Shown in pieces: positions 9,014-17,065 of a stretch of 64,000 nt of DNA. Within the stretch, counting starts at the first letter, position 1, and each line of letters starts with the position of its first letter. The translations under genes and the position numbers were made by a program. The notes below the pieces were generated by a model, which saw only the letters and a list, made by a program, of their open reading frames with translations, had not been told where the DNA came from and did not search any database. Location of the stretch: contig JAYPAN010000001.1 in assembly GCA_038123715.1 (NCBI GenBank), positions 1-64,000 of the forward strand, given 5' to 3'. This stretch comes from JAYPAN01 sp038123715 (lineage in GTDB: Bacteria; Pseudomonadota; Alphaproteobacteria; RS24).

Positions 9014-10188
9014 TGAGCGCGCCTGTCATGGCCACGCAATCGACTGGCGCGGGGCGCTTTGCCGGTTTTGACCTGTCGCGCGTGCCGTCGCCCTGTTTTG
9101 TGATTGATGAGGTGAAGCTGCGTGAAAACCTGTCGCTGATTGCCGACATATCGCAAGCCTCAAATGCCCGTATTCTGATGGCCTTAAAAGCGTTTTCCAT
9201 GTGGTCGCTGGCGCCTGTGATAAGCGACTATCTGCATGGCTGTTGCGCGTCCGGCCTATGGGAGGCGAAACTCGCGCGGGCGCATTTTGCCGGTCTTTTG
9301 GGCAGTTATGCACCGGCCTATAAGCCGTCCGAGGCAGAAGAAATTGCCGCTTTGTCCGACCATATGATTTTCAACACGCCGCGCCAGCTTGCCCGCTTTG
9401 GCGATATGGCGCGCGGGCAGGGGGCGTCAATTGGCTTGCGCGTCAATCCCGAACATTCGGAAGGCGACATTGCCAAATATGACCCGTGTGCGGCAGGCTC
9501 GCGGCTGGGCAGTCCGGTCTCGCAATTGGATGTGGCGGCACTGGCCGGGGTAGCGGGTGTGCATATGCACAGCCTGTGCGAGCAGCATTTTGCGCCGCTT
9601 GAACGCACAGTGGCGGCGATTGAGCCATTGCTTGACAGCGTCAAAGGGCAATTGCAGTGGCTCAATCTGGGCGGTGGGCATTTGCTCAGCCATCCCGATT
9701 ATGACCGGTCAGGGCTTGTTGGGCTGCTGTGCAGCCTTGCCGAAAAATATGACGTGCAGCTTTATCTTGAACCCGGCGCGGCGGTCGTCTTTGATGCCGG
9801 TATTTTGGTCGGTGAAGTGCTGGATGTGATGGATAATGACGGGGTTTTGGCGATTACCGATATTTCGGCCAGTTGCCATATGCCCGATGTGTTGGAAGCG
9901 CCTTACCGGCCTGCTCTGTTGGGCGAACCCAAAAATGCCGGCATGGCGGTGCGGCTTGGCGGGCCGACTTGTCTGGCTGGTGATGTGATTGGCACTTATC
10001 ATTTCGACGCTTTGCCGCAAGCCGGTCAAAGATTGGCCTTTCTTGACCAAGCGCATTATTCAATGGTCAAGACCACGACTTTTAATGGGGTTGGCCTGCC
10101 GGCGCTGGCGATTTGGAACAGTGACAGTGATGCCTTGCGGCTGGTTCGACAATTTGATTATGAAGATTTTGAAGGGCGGTTATCGTAA
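9013..10188 (+). CDS. nspC: Carboxynorspermidine decarboxylase
   Basis: PLP-dependent decarboxylase of 391 residues (alanine-racemase fold) that turns carboxynorspermidine or carboxyspermidine into the triamine. The PLP lysine is in LMALKAFSMW (K59). Further conserved parts are GLRVNPEHSEGDIAKYDPC, GVHMHSLCEQ, WLNLGGGH, LEPGAAVVFDAG and CLAGDVIGTY. It overlaps the stop codon of the preceding synthase gene and the start codon of the agmatinase gene, so translation is probably coupled. With the synthase it forms the alternative, S-adenosylmethionine-independent spermidine pathway. Confidence 0.93.
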   Translation: MSAPVMATQSTGAGRFAGFDLSRVPSPCFVIDEVKLRENLSLIADISQASNARILMALKAFSMWSLAPVISDYLHGCCASGLWEAKLARAHFAGLLGSYAPAYKPSEAEEIAALSDHMIFNTPRQLARFGDMARGQGASIGLRVNPEHSEGDIAKYDPCAAGSRLGSPVSQLDVAALAGVAGVHMHSLCEQHFAPLERTVAAIEPLLDSVKGQLQWLNLGGGHLLSHPDYDRSGLVGLLCSLAEKYDVQLYLEPGAAVVFDAGILVGEVLDVMDNDGVLAITDISASCHMPDVLEAPYRPALLGEPKNAGMAVRLGGPTCLAGDVIGTYHFDALPQAGQRLAFLDQAHYSMVKTTTFNGVGLPALAIWNSDSDALRLVRQFDYEDFEGRLS

Positions 10189-11048
10189 TGGCGGCGCGCG
10201 ATCAGTTTCTTGGGGAAGAATTATCGGAGGCGGAAAATAATCCGGCGACGGCGCTGTTTCATATTGTGCCATGCGGGTTGGAAAAAACCGTGTCTTACGG
10301 CACAGGCGCGGCCAAGGGGCCGTCGGCCATGATTGCCGCCAGCCACCAGCTTGAGCGACTGATTGACGGCAAGCTGCCCTGTGCCAAGGGAATGTTTACC
10401 ACACCACCAATTGATTGCAGCGGCGCGATTGAGGCGGTGATGGATGATTTGCGCGGGGTCACGCGCGCCATTGCCGCGCAAGGCGCGATACCGGTGACAT
10501 TGGGCGGCGAACACAGTCTCAGCTATGGTGCGGTGATGGGCGTTGTTGATGCGCTTGACGCGCCGATTGGTCTTATCCATGTCGATGCCCATGCCGATTT
10601 CCGCAATGCCTATCAAGGGCATAAGCATTCTCATGCCAGCGTCATGCATTTGCTGGCCGGTGAAGGCCTGCCTATGGTGTCCTTCGGGGTGCGGGCGCTG
10701 GCCGAGGAAGAAGAAGCGGCACGACGCGCCCATGGTGTGATAACCCATGATGCAAGCCGTCTGGTGCGCGACAATATCCACGCAATTACCCTGCCGGAGG
10801 ATTTTCCGGAGCATGTCTATATCAGCTTTGACCTTGATGGCCTTGACCCGTCTGTTTTACCGGCCACCGGCACGCCTGTGCCGGGCGGATTGGGCTTTTA
10901 TCAGGCGCTTGATTTGGTCGCCTCGGCGGCCAGCGGGCGGCATATTGTCGGCATGGATATTGTCGAATTGGCTCCGATTGACGGCCAGCCGGTCAGCGAT
11001 TTTACCGCCGCCATGATTGCCCATCATTTAATGGCACTGGCTGTTTAA
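10188..11048 (+). CDS. speB: Agmatinase
   Basis: Ureohydrolase of 286 residues that splits agmatine into putrescine and urea, supplying the diamine for the two genes just upstream. Manganese-binding motifs are present: LGGEHSLSYG, IHVDAHADFRN and SFDLDGLDPS, plus GMDIVELAP. It starts on the last base of the nspC stop codon (TAATG) and closes the operon. The order speA - synthase - decarboxylase - speB gives a complete arginine-to-spermidine route in one transcript. Arginase is the alternative in this fold, but the operon context favours agmatine. Confidence 0.9.
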   Translation: MAARDQFLGEELSEAENNPATALFHIVPCGLEKTVSYGTGAAKGPSAMIAASHQLERLIDGKLPCAKGMFTTPPIDCSGAIEAVMDDLRGVTRAIAAQGAIPVTLGGEHSLSYGAVMGVVDALDAPIGLIHVDAHADFRNAYQGHKHSHASVMHLLAGEGLPMVSFGVRALAEEEEAARRAHGVITHDASRLVRDNIHAITLPEDFPEHVYISFDLDGLDPSVLPATGTPVPGGLGFYQALDLVASAASGRHIVGMDIVELAPIDGQPVSDFTAAMIAHHLMALAV

Positions 11049-11084
11049 GCCCATAAAGATGGCTGTTTAAGCCAGCAAAACCGG

Positions 11085-11160
11085 GGAAAAGACGCCCCCG
11101 GCTGGGAGGAGGGAGTGCCGGGGGCGTTGATCGATATGTCGGGAGGAGACATATCTTCAA
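11085..11160 (-). ncRNA. Candidate anti-Shine-Dalgarno small RNA in the thiC 3' region (CUCCUCCC twin hairpins)
   Basis: Read on the minus strand, two perfect hairpins follow the thiC stop codon. The first, 11155 to 11133, has an 8-bp stem and a loop reading TCCTCCC. The second, 11127 to 11092, has an 11-bp GC-rich stem and a 14-nt loop containing CTCCCTCCTCCC, followed by CTTTTCCCC, which resembles a weak intrinsic terminator. Paired hairpins with exposed CUCCUCCC loops are the hallmark of alphaproteobacterial anti-Shine-Dalgarno small RNAs (the Cuckoo/CcsR group of Rhodobacter and the alpha-r14 group of rhizobia). Processing from the thiC transcript or a separate promoter are both possible. 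The plus strand has no T-tract, so the minus strand is favoured. Confidence 0.65.
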
Positions 11161-11276
11161 TCATTCTACGTCGGAAAGGACAAATTGGATGTATCCGCGC
11201 GGTCACGATTGCCCCTAAAGCATAATCGCGGCAGGTAAATAATCGGTGAATGTCGGCCTCAAGCCACGATTTCAGG

Positions 11277-13190
11277 TCAGATTTTCTTGTAAACCTGTGC
11301 GCCGCCAATACGAAATTCGGTCGATTTCTCATCCATACCGGCTTTCAACGCCTCTTCCGGCGCCATATTCAGCTTGGCGGCATAATCGCGCACATCTTGG
11401 GTGATTTTCATCGAACAGAAATGCGGCCCGCACATGGAGCAGAAATGCGCCACTTTCATGGATTGTTTGGGCAGTGTTTCATCATGATAGGCGCGTGCCG
11501 TATCAGGGTCGAGCGACAGGTTGAACTGGTCTTCCCAACGAAACTCAAAGCGCGCTTTCGACAGCGCATTGTCGCGGATTTGCGCGCCGGGATGGCCTTT
11601 CGCCAAATCGGCGGCATGGGCGGCCAGCTTGTAAGTGATAATGCCGTCTTTGACATCCTGCTTATTGGGCAGGCCGAGATGCTCTTTCGGCGTGACATAG
11701 CAAAGCATGGCCGTGCCATACCAGCCGATTTGCGCCGCGCCAATGGCCGAGGTGATATGGTCATAGCCGGGTGCGATATCGGTTGTCAGCGGCCCCAAAG
11801 TGTAAAACGGCGCCTCGTCGCACCAGTCAAGCTGCTTGTCCATATTTTCCTTGATGAGCTGCATTGGCACATGGCCGGGGCCTTCAATCATCACCTGCAC
11901 ATCATGTTGCCAAGCGATTTGGGTCAATTCGCCCAAAGTTTTCAACTCGCCAAGCTGGGCGGCATCATTGGCATCCCATACTGAGCCGGGACGCAGACCG
12001 TCGCCCAAAGAAAAGGAGACATCATAGGTTTTCATGATTTCGCAAATTTCTTCAAAATGCGTGTAGAGGAAACTCTCTTTGTGGTGCGCCAGACACCATT
12101 TGGCCATAATGGAGCCACCGCGCGAGACAATACCGGTCATGCGATTGGCAGTCAGCGGCACATAGCGCAGCAAAACACCGGCATGGATGGTGAAGTAATC
12201 AACCCCCTGTTCGGCTTGCTCGACCAGCGTGTCGCGGAACATTTCCCAAGTCAGTTCCTCGGCCTTGCCATCGACTTTTTCCAAGGCTTGATAAATCGGC
12301 ACAGTGCCAATCGGCACGGGCGCATTCCGCAAAATCCATTCGCGGGTTTCGTGAATATGCTTGCCGGTGGATAAATCCATAATGGTGTCAGCGCCCCAGC
12401 GAATACCCCATGTCATTTTATCGACTTCTTCACCGATTGACGAAGTGACCGCCGAATTGCCGATATTGCCATTGATTTTGACAAGGAAATTGCGGCCAAT
12501 AATCATCGGCTCGGTTTCGGGATGGTTGATATTTGCCGGAATAATGGCGCGCCCGCGTGCCACTTCATCGCGGACAAATTCCGGCGTGATTTCGGTTTGG
12601 ATATTGGCACCGAAACTCTCGCCACCATGCTGCGCCTGCATCATTTCGGCCATGCGGTTCCCGCGCTCACCGGTTTGCGCCAGACTGTCAAGATAGGCAG
12701 CGCGGTTCTGGTTTTCGCGTATGGCGATATATTCCATTTCCGGCGTGACAATACCTTGGCGCGCATAATGCATTTGCGTGACATTTTTACCGGGCTTGGC
12801 GCGGCGCGGGCGGCGTGTCAGGTTGAAACGCAAATCCGCCAGTTTTTCATTGGCCTGCCTCTCGCGGCCAAAATCAGAGCTTGGCCCATCCAGCATGTCG
12901 GTATCATTGCGTTCTTCAATCCATGCGGCGCGCAAGGCGGGCAGGCCGTCGCGAATGTCGATTTTGGCGTCGGGGTCGGTATAGGGGCCGGATGTGTCAT
13001 AAACAAAAATCGGCGGATTGGTCTCGCCGCCCATATCGGTTGGTGTGTCGGACTGGCTGATTTGGCGCATTGGCACGCGAATATCAGCGCGCGAGCCGGA
13101 GACATAGATTTTTTGGCTATTGGGCAGGGCTTCAATCGCCGCCCCGTCAACTTGTGCCTCACCGGCATTGAAATTTTTGGCTTGTGACAT
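11277..13190 (-). CDS. thiC: Phosphomethylpyrimidine synthase
   Basis: Radical-SAM enzyme of 637 residues that rearranges aminoimidazole ribonucleotide into hydroxymethylpyrimidine phosphate for thiamine. The C-terminal iron-sulfur cluster motif CSMCGPHFC is present, as are GNIGNSAVTSSIGEEVDKM, SRGGSIMAKWC, MIEGPGHVPM and TDIAPGYDH. AGAGGAGAG lies about 6 bases upstream of the ATG. The 63-bp divergent upstream region has none of the conserved TPP-riboswitch sequences (CUGAGA, ACCUGAUC), which is unusual for thiC. No other thiamine genes are in the window. The 3' region contains the candidate small RNA at 11085-11160. Confidence 0.97.
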   Translation of the reverse strand: MSQAKNFNAGEAQVDGAAIEALPNSQKIYVSGSRADIRVPMRQISQSDTPTDMGGETNPPIFVYDTSGPYTDPDAKIDIRDGLPALRAAWIEERNDTDMLDGPSSDFGRERQANEKLADLRFNLTRRPRRAKPGKNVTQMHYARQGIVTPEMEYIAIRENQNRAAYLDSLAQTGERGNRMAEMMQAQHGGESFGANIQTEITPEFVRDEVARGRAIIPANINHPETEPMIIGRNFLVKINGNIGNSAVTSSIGEEVDKMTWGIRWGADTIMDLSTGKHIHETREWILRNAPVPIGTVPIYQALEKVDGKAEELTWEMFRDTLVEQAEQGVDYFTIHAGVLLRYVPLTANRMTGIVSRGGSIMAKWCLAHHKESFLYTHFEEICEIMKTYDVSFSLGDGLRPGSVWDANDAAQLGELKTLGELTQIAWQHDVQVMIEGPGHVPMQLIKENMDKQLDWCDEAPFYTLGPLTTDIAPGYDHITSAIGAAQIGWYGTAMLCYVTPKEHLGLPNKQDVKDGIITYKLAAHAADLAKGHPGAQIRDNALSKARFEFRWEDQFNLSLDPDTARAYHDETLPKQSMKVAHFCSMCGPHFCSMKITQDVRDYAAKLNMAPEEALKAGMDEKSTEFRIGGAQVYKKI

Positions 13191-13253
13191 GCGACGCTCT
13201 CCTCTAGCCTGACTTTTGTTATAAGAATAATTTGCCTTGAGAAGAACAAATAA

Positions 13254-14102
13254 ATGGGTCGAAACCCGAAAACAGCGACAATTTCTCTGGAAGAAACCTC
13301 CGCCCTTGTCATGTTGTGGTTGCAGGAGGGGTTTTACCGCCAGCCAAGCGCGCGCGCCTATGTCGAAAAGCTTGATTTATCGGCCGGGCGGGCATTGCAC
13401 AAAGCCTGCAATGCGGTTTGGCCGGATTATGATGCGGTGATAAATAATCGCAAAACCGGCATACGGCAATTGGCGTTGCGCCATTACCGCAAGCAAATCA
13501 TCCTGCCCGGGGCAGGGCTGAAAGCAATGGGGCTGGATTTGGCCGAAAGCCTGCCCGACTGCCATATTTACGAGCTGGACTGGGCGCATATGGCCGACAA
13601 GCAACAGCTCATAGACTGTCGCAACCTATCCTTTATTGAAGCCGATATTCGCGACGCTGCCGCAATGCGCGCCGCACTGGCGCGTGCCGGCTGGCTGAGT
13701 GACCAACCCAGCCTGCTGGTTCTGGAAGGCATCAGCTATTATCTGGCACCCGCGCATGTGAACCGGCTGGTTGCCATATTGCGTCCCGATTGTGTGCTGG
13801 CCGAATATCTTCTGCCCGACAGCGCGCTTGATGCAGCCTCCCGCATTATTGCCGAAGGCGTGTTTACACAGATTATGGGCGCGGGCGGCTATGCCGGTTT
13901 GTCGCGCTATACGGCGCAAAGCCTGGCTATTGTGCTGGATATGGCGCTGGCCGACCAATGGTCAATGCACGGGCTGGAGGCGATGCGGTTGGCGGCGGCT
14001 CCGACGCAAAAAGCCTGTTTTCAAGATAGCGGCTTTGGTTGGGTTGAAGTGGCTTTGTTCAAGCCTGTTGGCCAAGCCGCTGCAAGACAGGCTGCACAAT
14101 AA
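13254..14102 (+). CDS. Class I SAM-dependent methyltransferase, leucine carboxyl methyltransferase (PPM1) family
   Basis: A 282-residue protein of the LCMT/Ppm family. Visible features are RHYRKQIILPGAGLKAMGLDLA (a variant of the SAM-binding glycine motif), the acidic strand end HIYELDWAHMADKQ, and the family motif LLVLEGISYYL (around residue 160). Bacterial members methylate carboxyl or hydroxyl groups of small molecules; the substrate is unknown here. It is divergent from thiC with 63 bp between starts, and its 3' end overlaps the convergent znuB gene by 44 bp. Confidence 0.72.
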   Translation: MGRNPKTATISLEETSALVMLWLQEGFYRQPSARAYVEKLDLSAGRALHKACNAVWPDYDAVINNRKTGIRQLALRHYRKQIILPGAGLKAMGLDLAESLPDCHIYELDWAHMADKQQLIDCRNLSFIEADIRDAAAMRAALARAGWLSDQPSLLVLEGISYYLAPAHVNRLVAILRPDCVLAEYLLPDSALDAASRIIAEGVFTQIMGAGGYAGLSRYTAQSLAIVLDMALADQWSMHGLEAMRLAAAPTQKACFQDSGFGWVEVALFKPVGQAAARQAAQ

Positions 14103-14856
14103 GTGCCAGCAAAAACAAAACAACCGACAGGGTAACAATGGTCGGCCCGGCTTCAATAGCCAGATTTTGTGCCACCAAAATGCCGCCAAACAGACTCAGC
14201 GCGGCCGCAATAATGCCGAATATCGCCATTTTTTCCGGCGAATTGGCAAAAAGGCGCGCCGTGGAAGCAGGGATAATCAGCAGCGAGGTTATCAGCAGCA
14301 CACCGACAATCTGGATGGAAGTGGCGACCAGCAGGCTCATCAGCAAAATCAGCATGAATTCATGGCGGCGCACGCTGATGCCCTCGGCAAAGGCCAATTC
14401 CTCGCTGGTCGTCATCAACACCAGCCCCGGCCATAATTTCATCAAAACCGCTATTGTAACCGCGGCGGCCAGTGCCAGCAGCAGCGCGCCATTCATGGTT
14501 ATGGCCGCCAAATCACCGAGCAGGAAATCATGCATGTCAATTTCCTCCATGCCCATCAGTGACATGCTGACCAGCCCAACGGCCAAAGTGGCATGGGCGA
14601 GAATGCCGAGCAAAGTGTCATTGGCCAGCAAGTTTTGGCCGCGCAGCCCAATCATGCCAAGCGCAAACAGAATGGCGACAAATAAAATACCGGATTGGTG
14701 GCCGGCTCCGGCAATCATGCCAAGCGCGACGCCGAGCAGGGCGCTGTGCGCCAGCCCGTCGCCAAAATAAGCCATGCGTCGCCAGACAACAAAACAGCCA
14801 ATCGGCCCGGCCATCAGCGCTAAAGCGCCTGTCGCAATAATAATGGCACTGGTCAT
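14059..14856 (-). CDS. znuB: Zinc/manganese ABC transporter permease (ABC-3 family)
   Basis: Integral membrane permease of 265 residues with about eight hydrophobic segments, typical of ABC-3 metal importers. MAYFGDGLAHSALLGVALG (about residues 28-46) is the family signature near the metal path. It overlaps the znuC gene by 4 bp (ATGA), so the two are translationally coupled. The metal-binding ZnuA component is not in the window. Zinc is the likeliest substrate because of the histidine-rich tail on the ATPase, but manganese cannot be excluded. Confidence 0.85.
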   Translation of the reverse strand: MTSAIIIATGALALMAGPIGCFVVWRRMAYFGDGLAHSALLGVALGMIAGAGHQSGILFVAILFALGMIGLRGQNLLANDTLLGILAHATLAVGLVSMSLMGMEEIDMHDFLLGDLAAITMNGALLLALAAAVTIAVLMKLWPGLVLMTTSEELAFAEGISVRRHEFMLILLMSLLVATSIQIVGVLLITSLLIIPASTARLFANSPEKMAIFGIIAAALSLFGGILVAQNLAIEAGPTIVTLSVVLFLLALIVQPVLQRLGQQA

Positions 14857-15617
14857 GCCGGCTCCTCATGGTCATAGTCATGGTGATGCTCATGGTCATG
14901 TTCATGGCTGTGTGGATAAACCGCCATCAGCCGCGCCATATCATCACCGAAAAGGGAAATAAACTCCGGGTCACGCGCCACATTTTCCGGCGCGCCGGAG
15001 CAGCAAATATGATGATACAGGCACACCACTTTGCGGGTTGAGGACATCACCAAATGCAAATCATGTGACACCATCAACACCGCCATTTTGCGTTTTTCAT
15101 ATAATTGCTCAATCAGCTTGTAGAGGTGCAATTGGCCGTTCACATCAAGATTTTGCGCCGGTTCATCCAATATCAGCAATTGCGGGTCGCAAGCCAAAGC
15201 GCGCGCCAGCAAAACGCGCTGCAATTCGCCGCCGGACAGGGCAGCCAGCGGACGCGACAGGAGGTGGTCAATGCCGGTTTCGCCGACCAATTCGGTATAT
15301 TGGGGGGCGGATATTTTGCTGTTCAGTCGCAAAAACCGTTCAACGTCAAGCGGCATGGCGGAGCCGATGGCAATTTTTTCCGGCACATAGCCAATCCGCA
15401 ACCCATTTGCATGTTGCACAGTGCCACGGGTCGGCTGCTGCAATTGCAAAAGCGTCCGCAACAGAACGGATTTGCCTGCCCCATTGGGGCCGACCAGCGT
15501 GACGAAATCATCGGCGGCAATGTCGAGCGACACATTTTCCAATATCCAGCCCTGCGCCTTGGCAAGCCAGATATTGCGCGCAGATATGAGGGGCGATGGC
15601 ATTTGCTCTTGTGTCAT
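14853..15617 (-). CDS. znuC: Zinc/manganese ABC transporter ATP-binding protein with His-rich tail
   Basis: ABC ATPase of 254 residues that powers metal import with the adjacent permease. Walker A GPNGAGKS, signature LSGGELQRV, Walker B LLILDEP and the switch histidine in VSHDLH are intact. The C-terminus is a metal-binding-like tail starting HSHEHDHEHHH, common in zinc transporters. The start at ATG 15617 is favoured over an in-frame TTG at 15629 because GGA lies about 8 bases before the ATG and nothing suitable precedes the TTG. No clear Zur operator was seen upstream. Confidence 0.88.
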   Translation of the reverse strand: MTQEQMPSPLISARNIWLAKAQGWILENVSLDIAADDFVTLVGPNGAGKSVLLRTLLQLQQPTRGTVQHANGLRIGYVPEKIAIGSAMPLDVERFLRLNSKISAPQYTELVGETGIDHLLSRPLAALSGGELQRVLLARALACDPQLLILDEPAQNLDVNGQLHLYKLIEQLYEKRKMAVLMVSHDLHLVMSSTRKVVCLYHHICCSGAPENVARDPEFISLFGDDMARLMAVYPHSHEHDHEHHHDYDHEEPA

Positions 15618-15665
15618 AGGGGGTTCCAATTACTTATGCGGCGGTGCGGGAAGGGCGCAGCCGGT

Positions 15666-16052
15666 TCATTCAGCGGCCAGTTGCGCGCCCATTTTTTCCC
15701 ACAGCATATTGACTGCCTGCAAGGGGCGCACCATGACTTTGAACTGGGTGATAAGCTGGTCATCATCAAAGTCAATAATATCGACGCCATTGATATATTT
15801 GCCGTCAATCTCGGCCTCAAACTCCAAAATCATGCGATTGTCATCCACGGTTTCAGAAATATAGCGGAATTTGCTGTCGCCAAAAACGATACCGGCGGCC
15901 AGCAGATATTTGGTTGTGATGTCCTTGCCTTTTTGCGGTGTGAACACAACGGGCGAAACGAAGCAGCAATCGGGATGCAGCATGAGGTCAAGCTGTTCGG
16001 GCGACGGCTTGTCCATATAAGCGTGCCATTTTTCCTTTAACGCGATACCCAT
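15666..16052 (-). CDS. Nuclear transport factor 2 / SnoaL-like family protein
   Basis: A 128-residue protein with an NTF2-like cone fold pattern: an N-terminal helix (MGIALKEKWHAYMDKPSPEQLDLML), HPDCCFVSPVVF, and then strands ending in ITQFKVMVRPLQAVNMLWEKMG. Such proteins act as small isomerases or hydrolases or as non-catalytic ligand binders, and no substrate can be assigned. The start at 16052 is preceded on the minus strand by GGGAGGT at good spacing; an open extension to 16085 lacks a ribosome site. It lies just downstream of the proteorhodopsin terminator, with the imperfect palindrome ATTTGCC-N8-GGCAAAT (16085-16106) in its upstream region. Confidence 0.7.
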   Translation of the reverse strand: MGIALKEKWHAYMDKPSPEQLDLMLHPDCCFVSPVVFTPQKGKDITTKYLLAAGIVFGDSKFRYISETVDDNRMILEFEAEIDGKYINGVDIIDFDDDQLITQFKVMVRPLQAVNMLWEKMGAQLAAE

Positions 16053-16111
16053 GTGATACCTCCCTGACTTTTCCCCTCTTACCAATTTGCCGACAGCTTG
16101 GCAAATCGCGC

Positions 16112-16140
16112 AAAAAAAGGGCCGACCCGAAGGCCGGCCC
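16112..16140 (-). terminator. Intrinsic terminator of proteorhodopsin
   Basis: On the minus strand, 25 bp past the proteorhodopsin stop codon, a hairpin of GGGCCGGCC, loop TTCG and GGTCGGCCC (nine pairs including one G-U) is followed by seven T residues. Stem strength, tetraloop and T-tract make this a classical Rho-independent terminator. It suggests that proteorhodopsin is transcribed alone. Confidence 0.88.
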
Positions 16141-16165
16141 CATGGGACAAATTTAATCCAGAAAC

Positions 16166-16936
16166 TTAGGCGTTTTCGCTTTCTGTCACGGCAACGTGCC
16201 AGATGATCAGGCCAAACGCAATTTTGTTCAGAACATCAGCCAGATTGTAGATGATGTTGAGCGTGTCGGCATCTGCCGTGCCCATCATGTAACCTGCAAC
16301 ATAGCCAACCGGATAGATGGCCCAGCCAATTGTCACAATCCAGCGCATCAGATTGAAGGCGGATTGAACAGCAGGGCTGGCATTGGATGCGTTCAGCTTG
16401 CCGGCTTCACCAGCAAAGATTTCATACAGAACGTATAACCAGGCCGCCGTCCCGATAACGAAAGCAACAGTTACATTCATGTAACCGGCCTCGCCGAGAT
16501 AACCAAATACCAGCATCAGCGTGGTGCCGATAAGCAGGCGCCAGAAAACGCCAGCCGGCACTTTGGTAATCGCAGACAGAATCAGGAAGAACTCAACCAT
16601 CAAAAGCGGCACTGTGATAAGCCAATCAATATAGCGATAGACAGTGGGTGTTTCCCCGGTGGAGACCCACACATCGCGCATATAGAAATAATGCACAGCC
16701 GCTACCAATGTCACCAGACCGGAAACCGTTAGCGAGGTTTTCCATTTGGCAGCAACGCGGTCGCGTTCAATAAAGAAAAATACTGTTGATGCAACCAGAG
16801 CCATCGAAATCAGCCAGAAGCTGATGCCGACGAAATCGTCAGGCTGCAAATTGGCGTCAGCGGCCGAAGCAAGCGACGGCAATGTCGCAAGCGCAGCAGA
16901 GGCAGCCAAAGTTTTCAAAGATTTAAATAGTGTCAT
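16166..16936 (-). CDS. Proteorhodopsin, green-absorbing light-driven proton pump
   Basis: Seven-helix retinal protein of 256 residues with a cleavable signal peptide (MTLFKSLKTLAASAALATLP, then SLASA). Relative to the reference proteorhodopsin the numbering is shifted by 7. Proton acceptor D104 (D97), T108 (T101) and proton donor E115 (E108) give the DTE signature of proton pumps. H82 (H75) is present and the retinal lysine is K238 (K231, in LNKIAFGLIIW). Residue 112 (position 105) is leucine, which predicts green tuning. ATG 16936 is chosen because AGGGAG lies upstream and the signal peptide starts there; the frame is open 78 bp further. No retinal or carotenoid biosynthesis gene is in the window. 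Confidence 0.97.
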   Translation of the reverse strand: MTLFKSLKTLAASAALATLPSLASAADANLQPDDFVGISFWLISMALVASTVFFFIERDRVAAKWKTSLTVSGLVTLVAAVHYFYMRDVWVSTGETPTVYRYIDWLITVPLLMVEFFLILSAITKVPAGVFWRLLIGTTLMLVFGYLGEAGYMNVTVAFVIGTAAWLYVLYEIFAGEAGKLNASNASPAVQSAFNLMRWIVTIGWAIYPVGYVAGYMMGTADADTLNIIYNLADVLNKIAFGLIIWHVAVTESENA

Positions 16937-16967
16937 GACATAATACTCCCTTGTCCCTACATCGACT

Positions 16968-16995
16968 AACATAAAGCGACGGTTTGTCGCATCAA
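16968..16995 (-). promoter_or_regulatory. Possible proteorhodopsin promoter
   Basis: Minus-strand hexamers TTGATG (16995-16990) and TATGTT (16973-16968) are separated by 16 bp and lie about 30 bp upstream of the proteorhodopsin ATG. Each matches the sigma-70 consensus at four of six bases, so this is a plausible but weak prediction. The region further upstream (17000-17045) is very AT-rich. Confidence 0.35.
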
Positions 16996-17065
16996 GCAAA
17001 AAAATGAGATTCATTTATTTTTTTTCATTCAATTATTTTTATTGCCTACCGGTTTTGACCCCGCC

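Noticed and set aside
13191..13253. TPP riboswitch upstream of thiC
   Set aside because: Looked for because thiC usually has one; the conserved CUGAGA and ACCUGAUC elements are absent and the space is too short.
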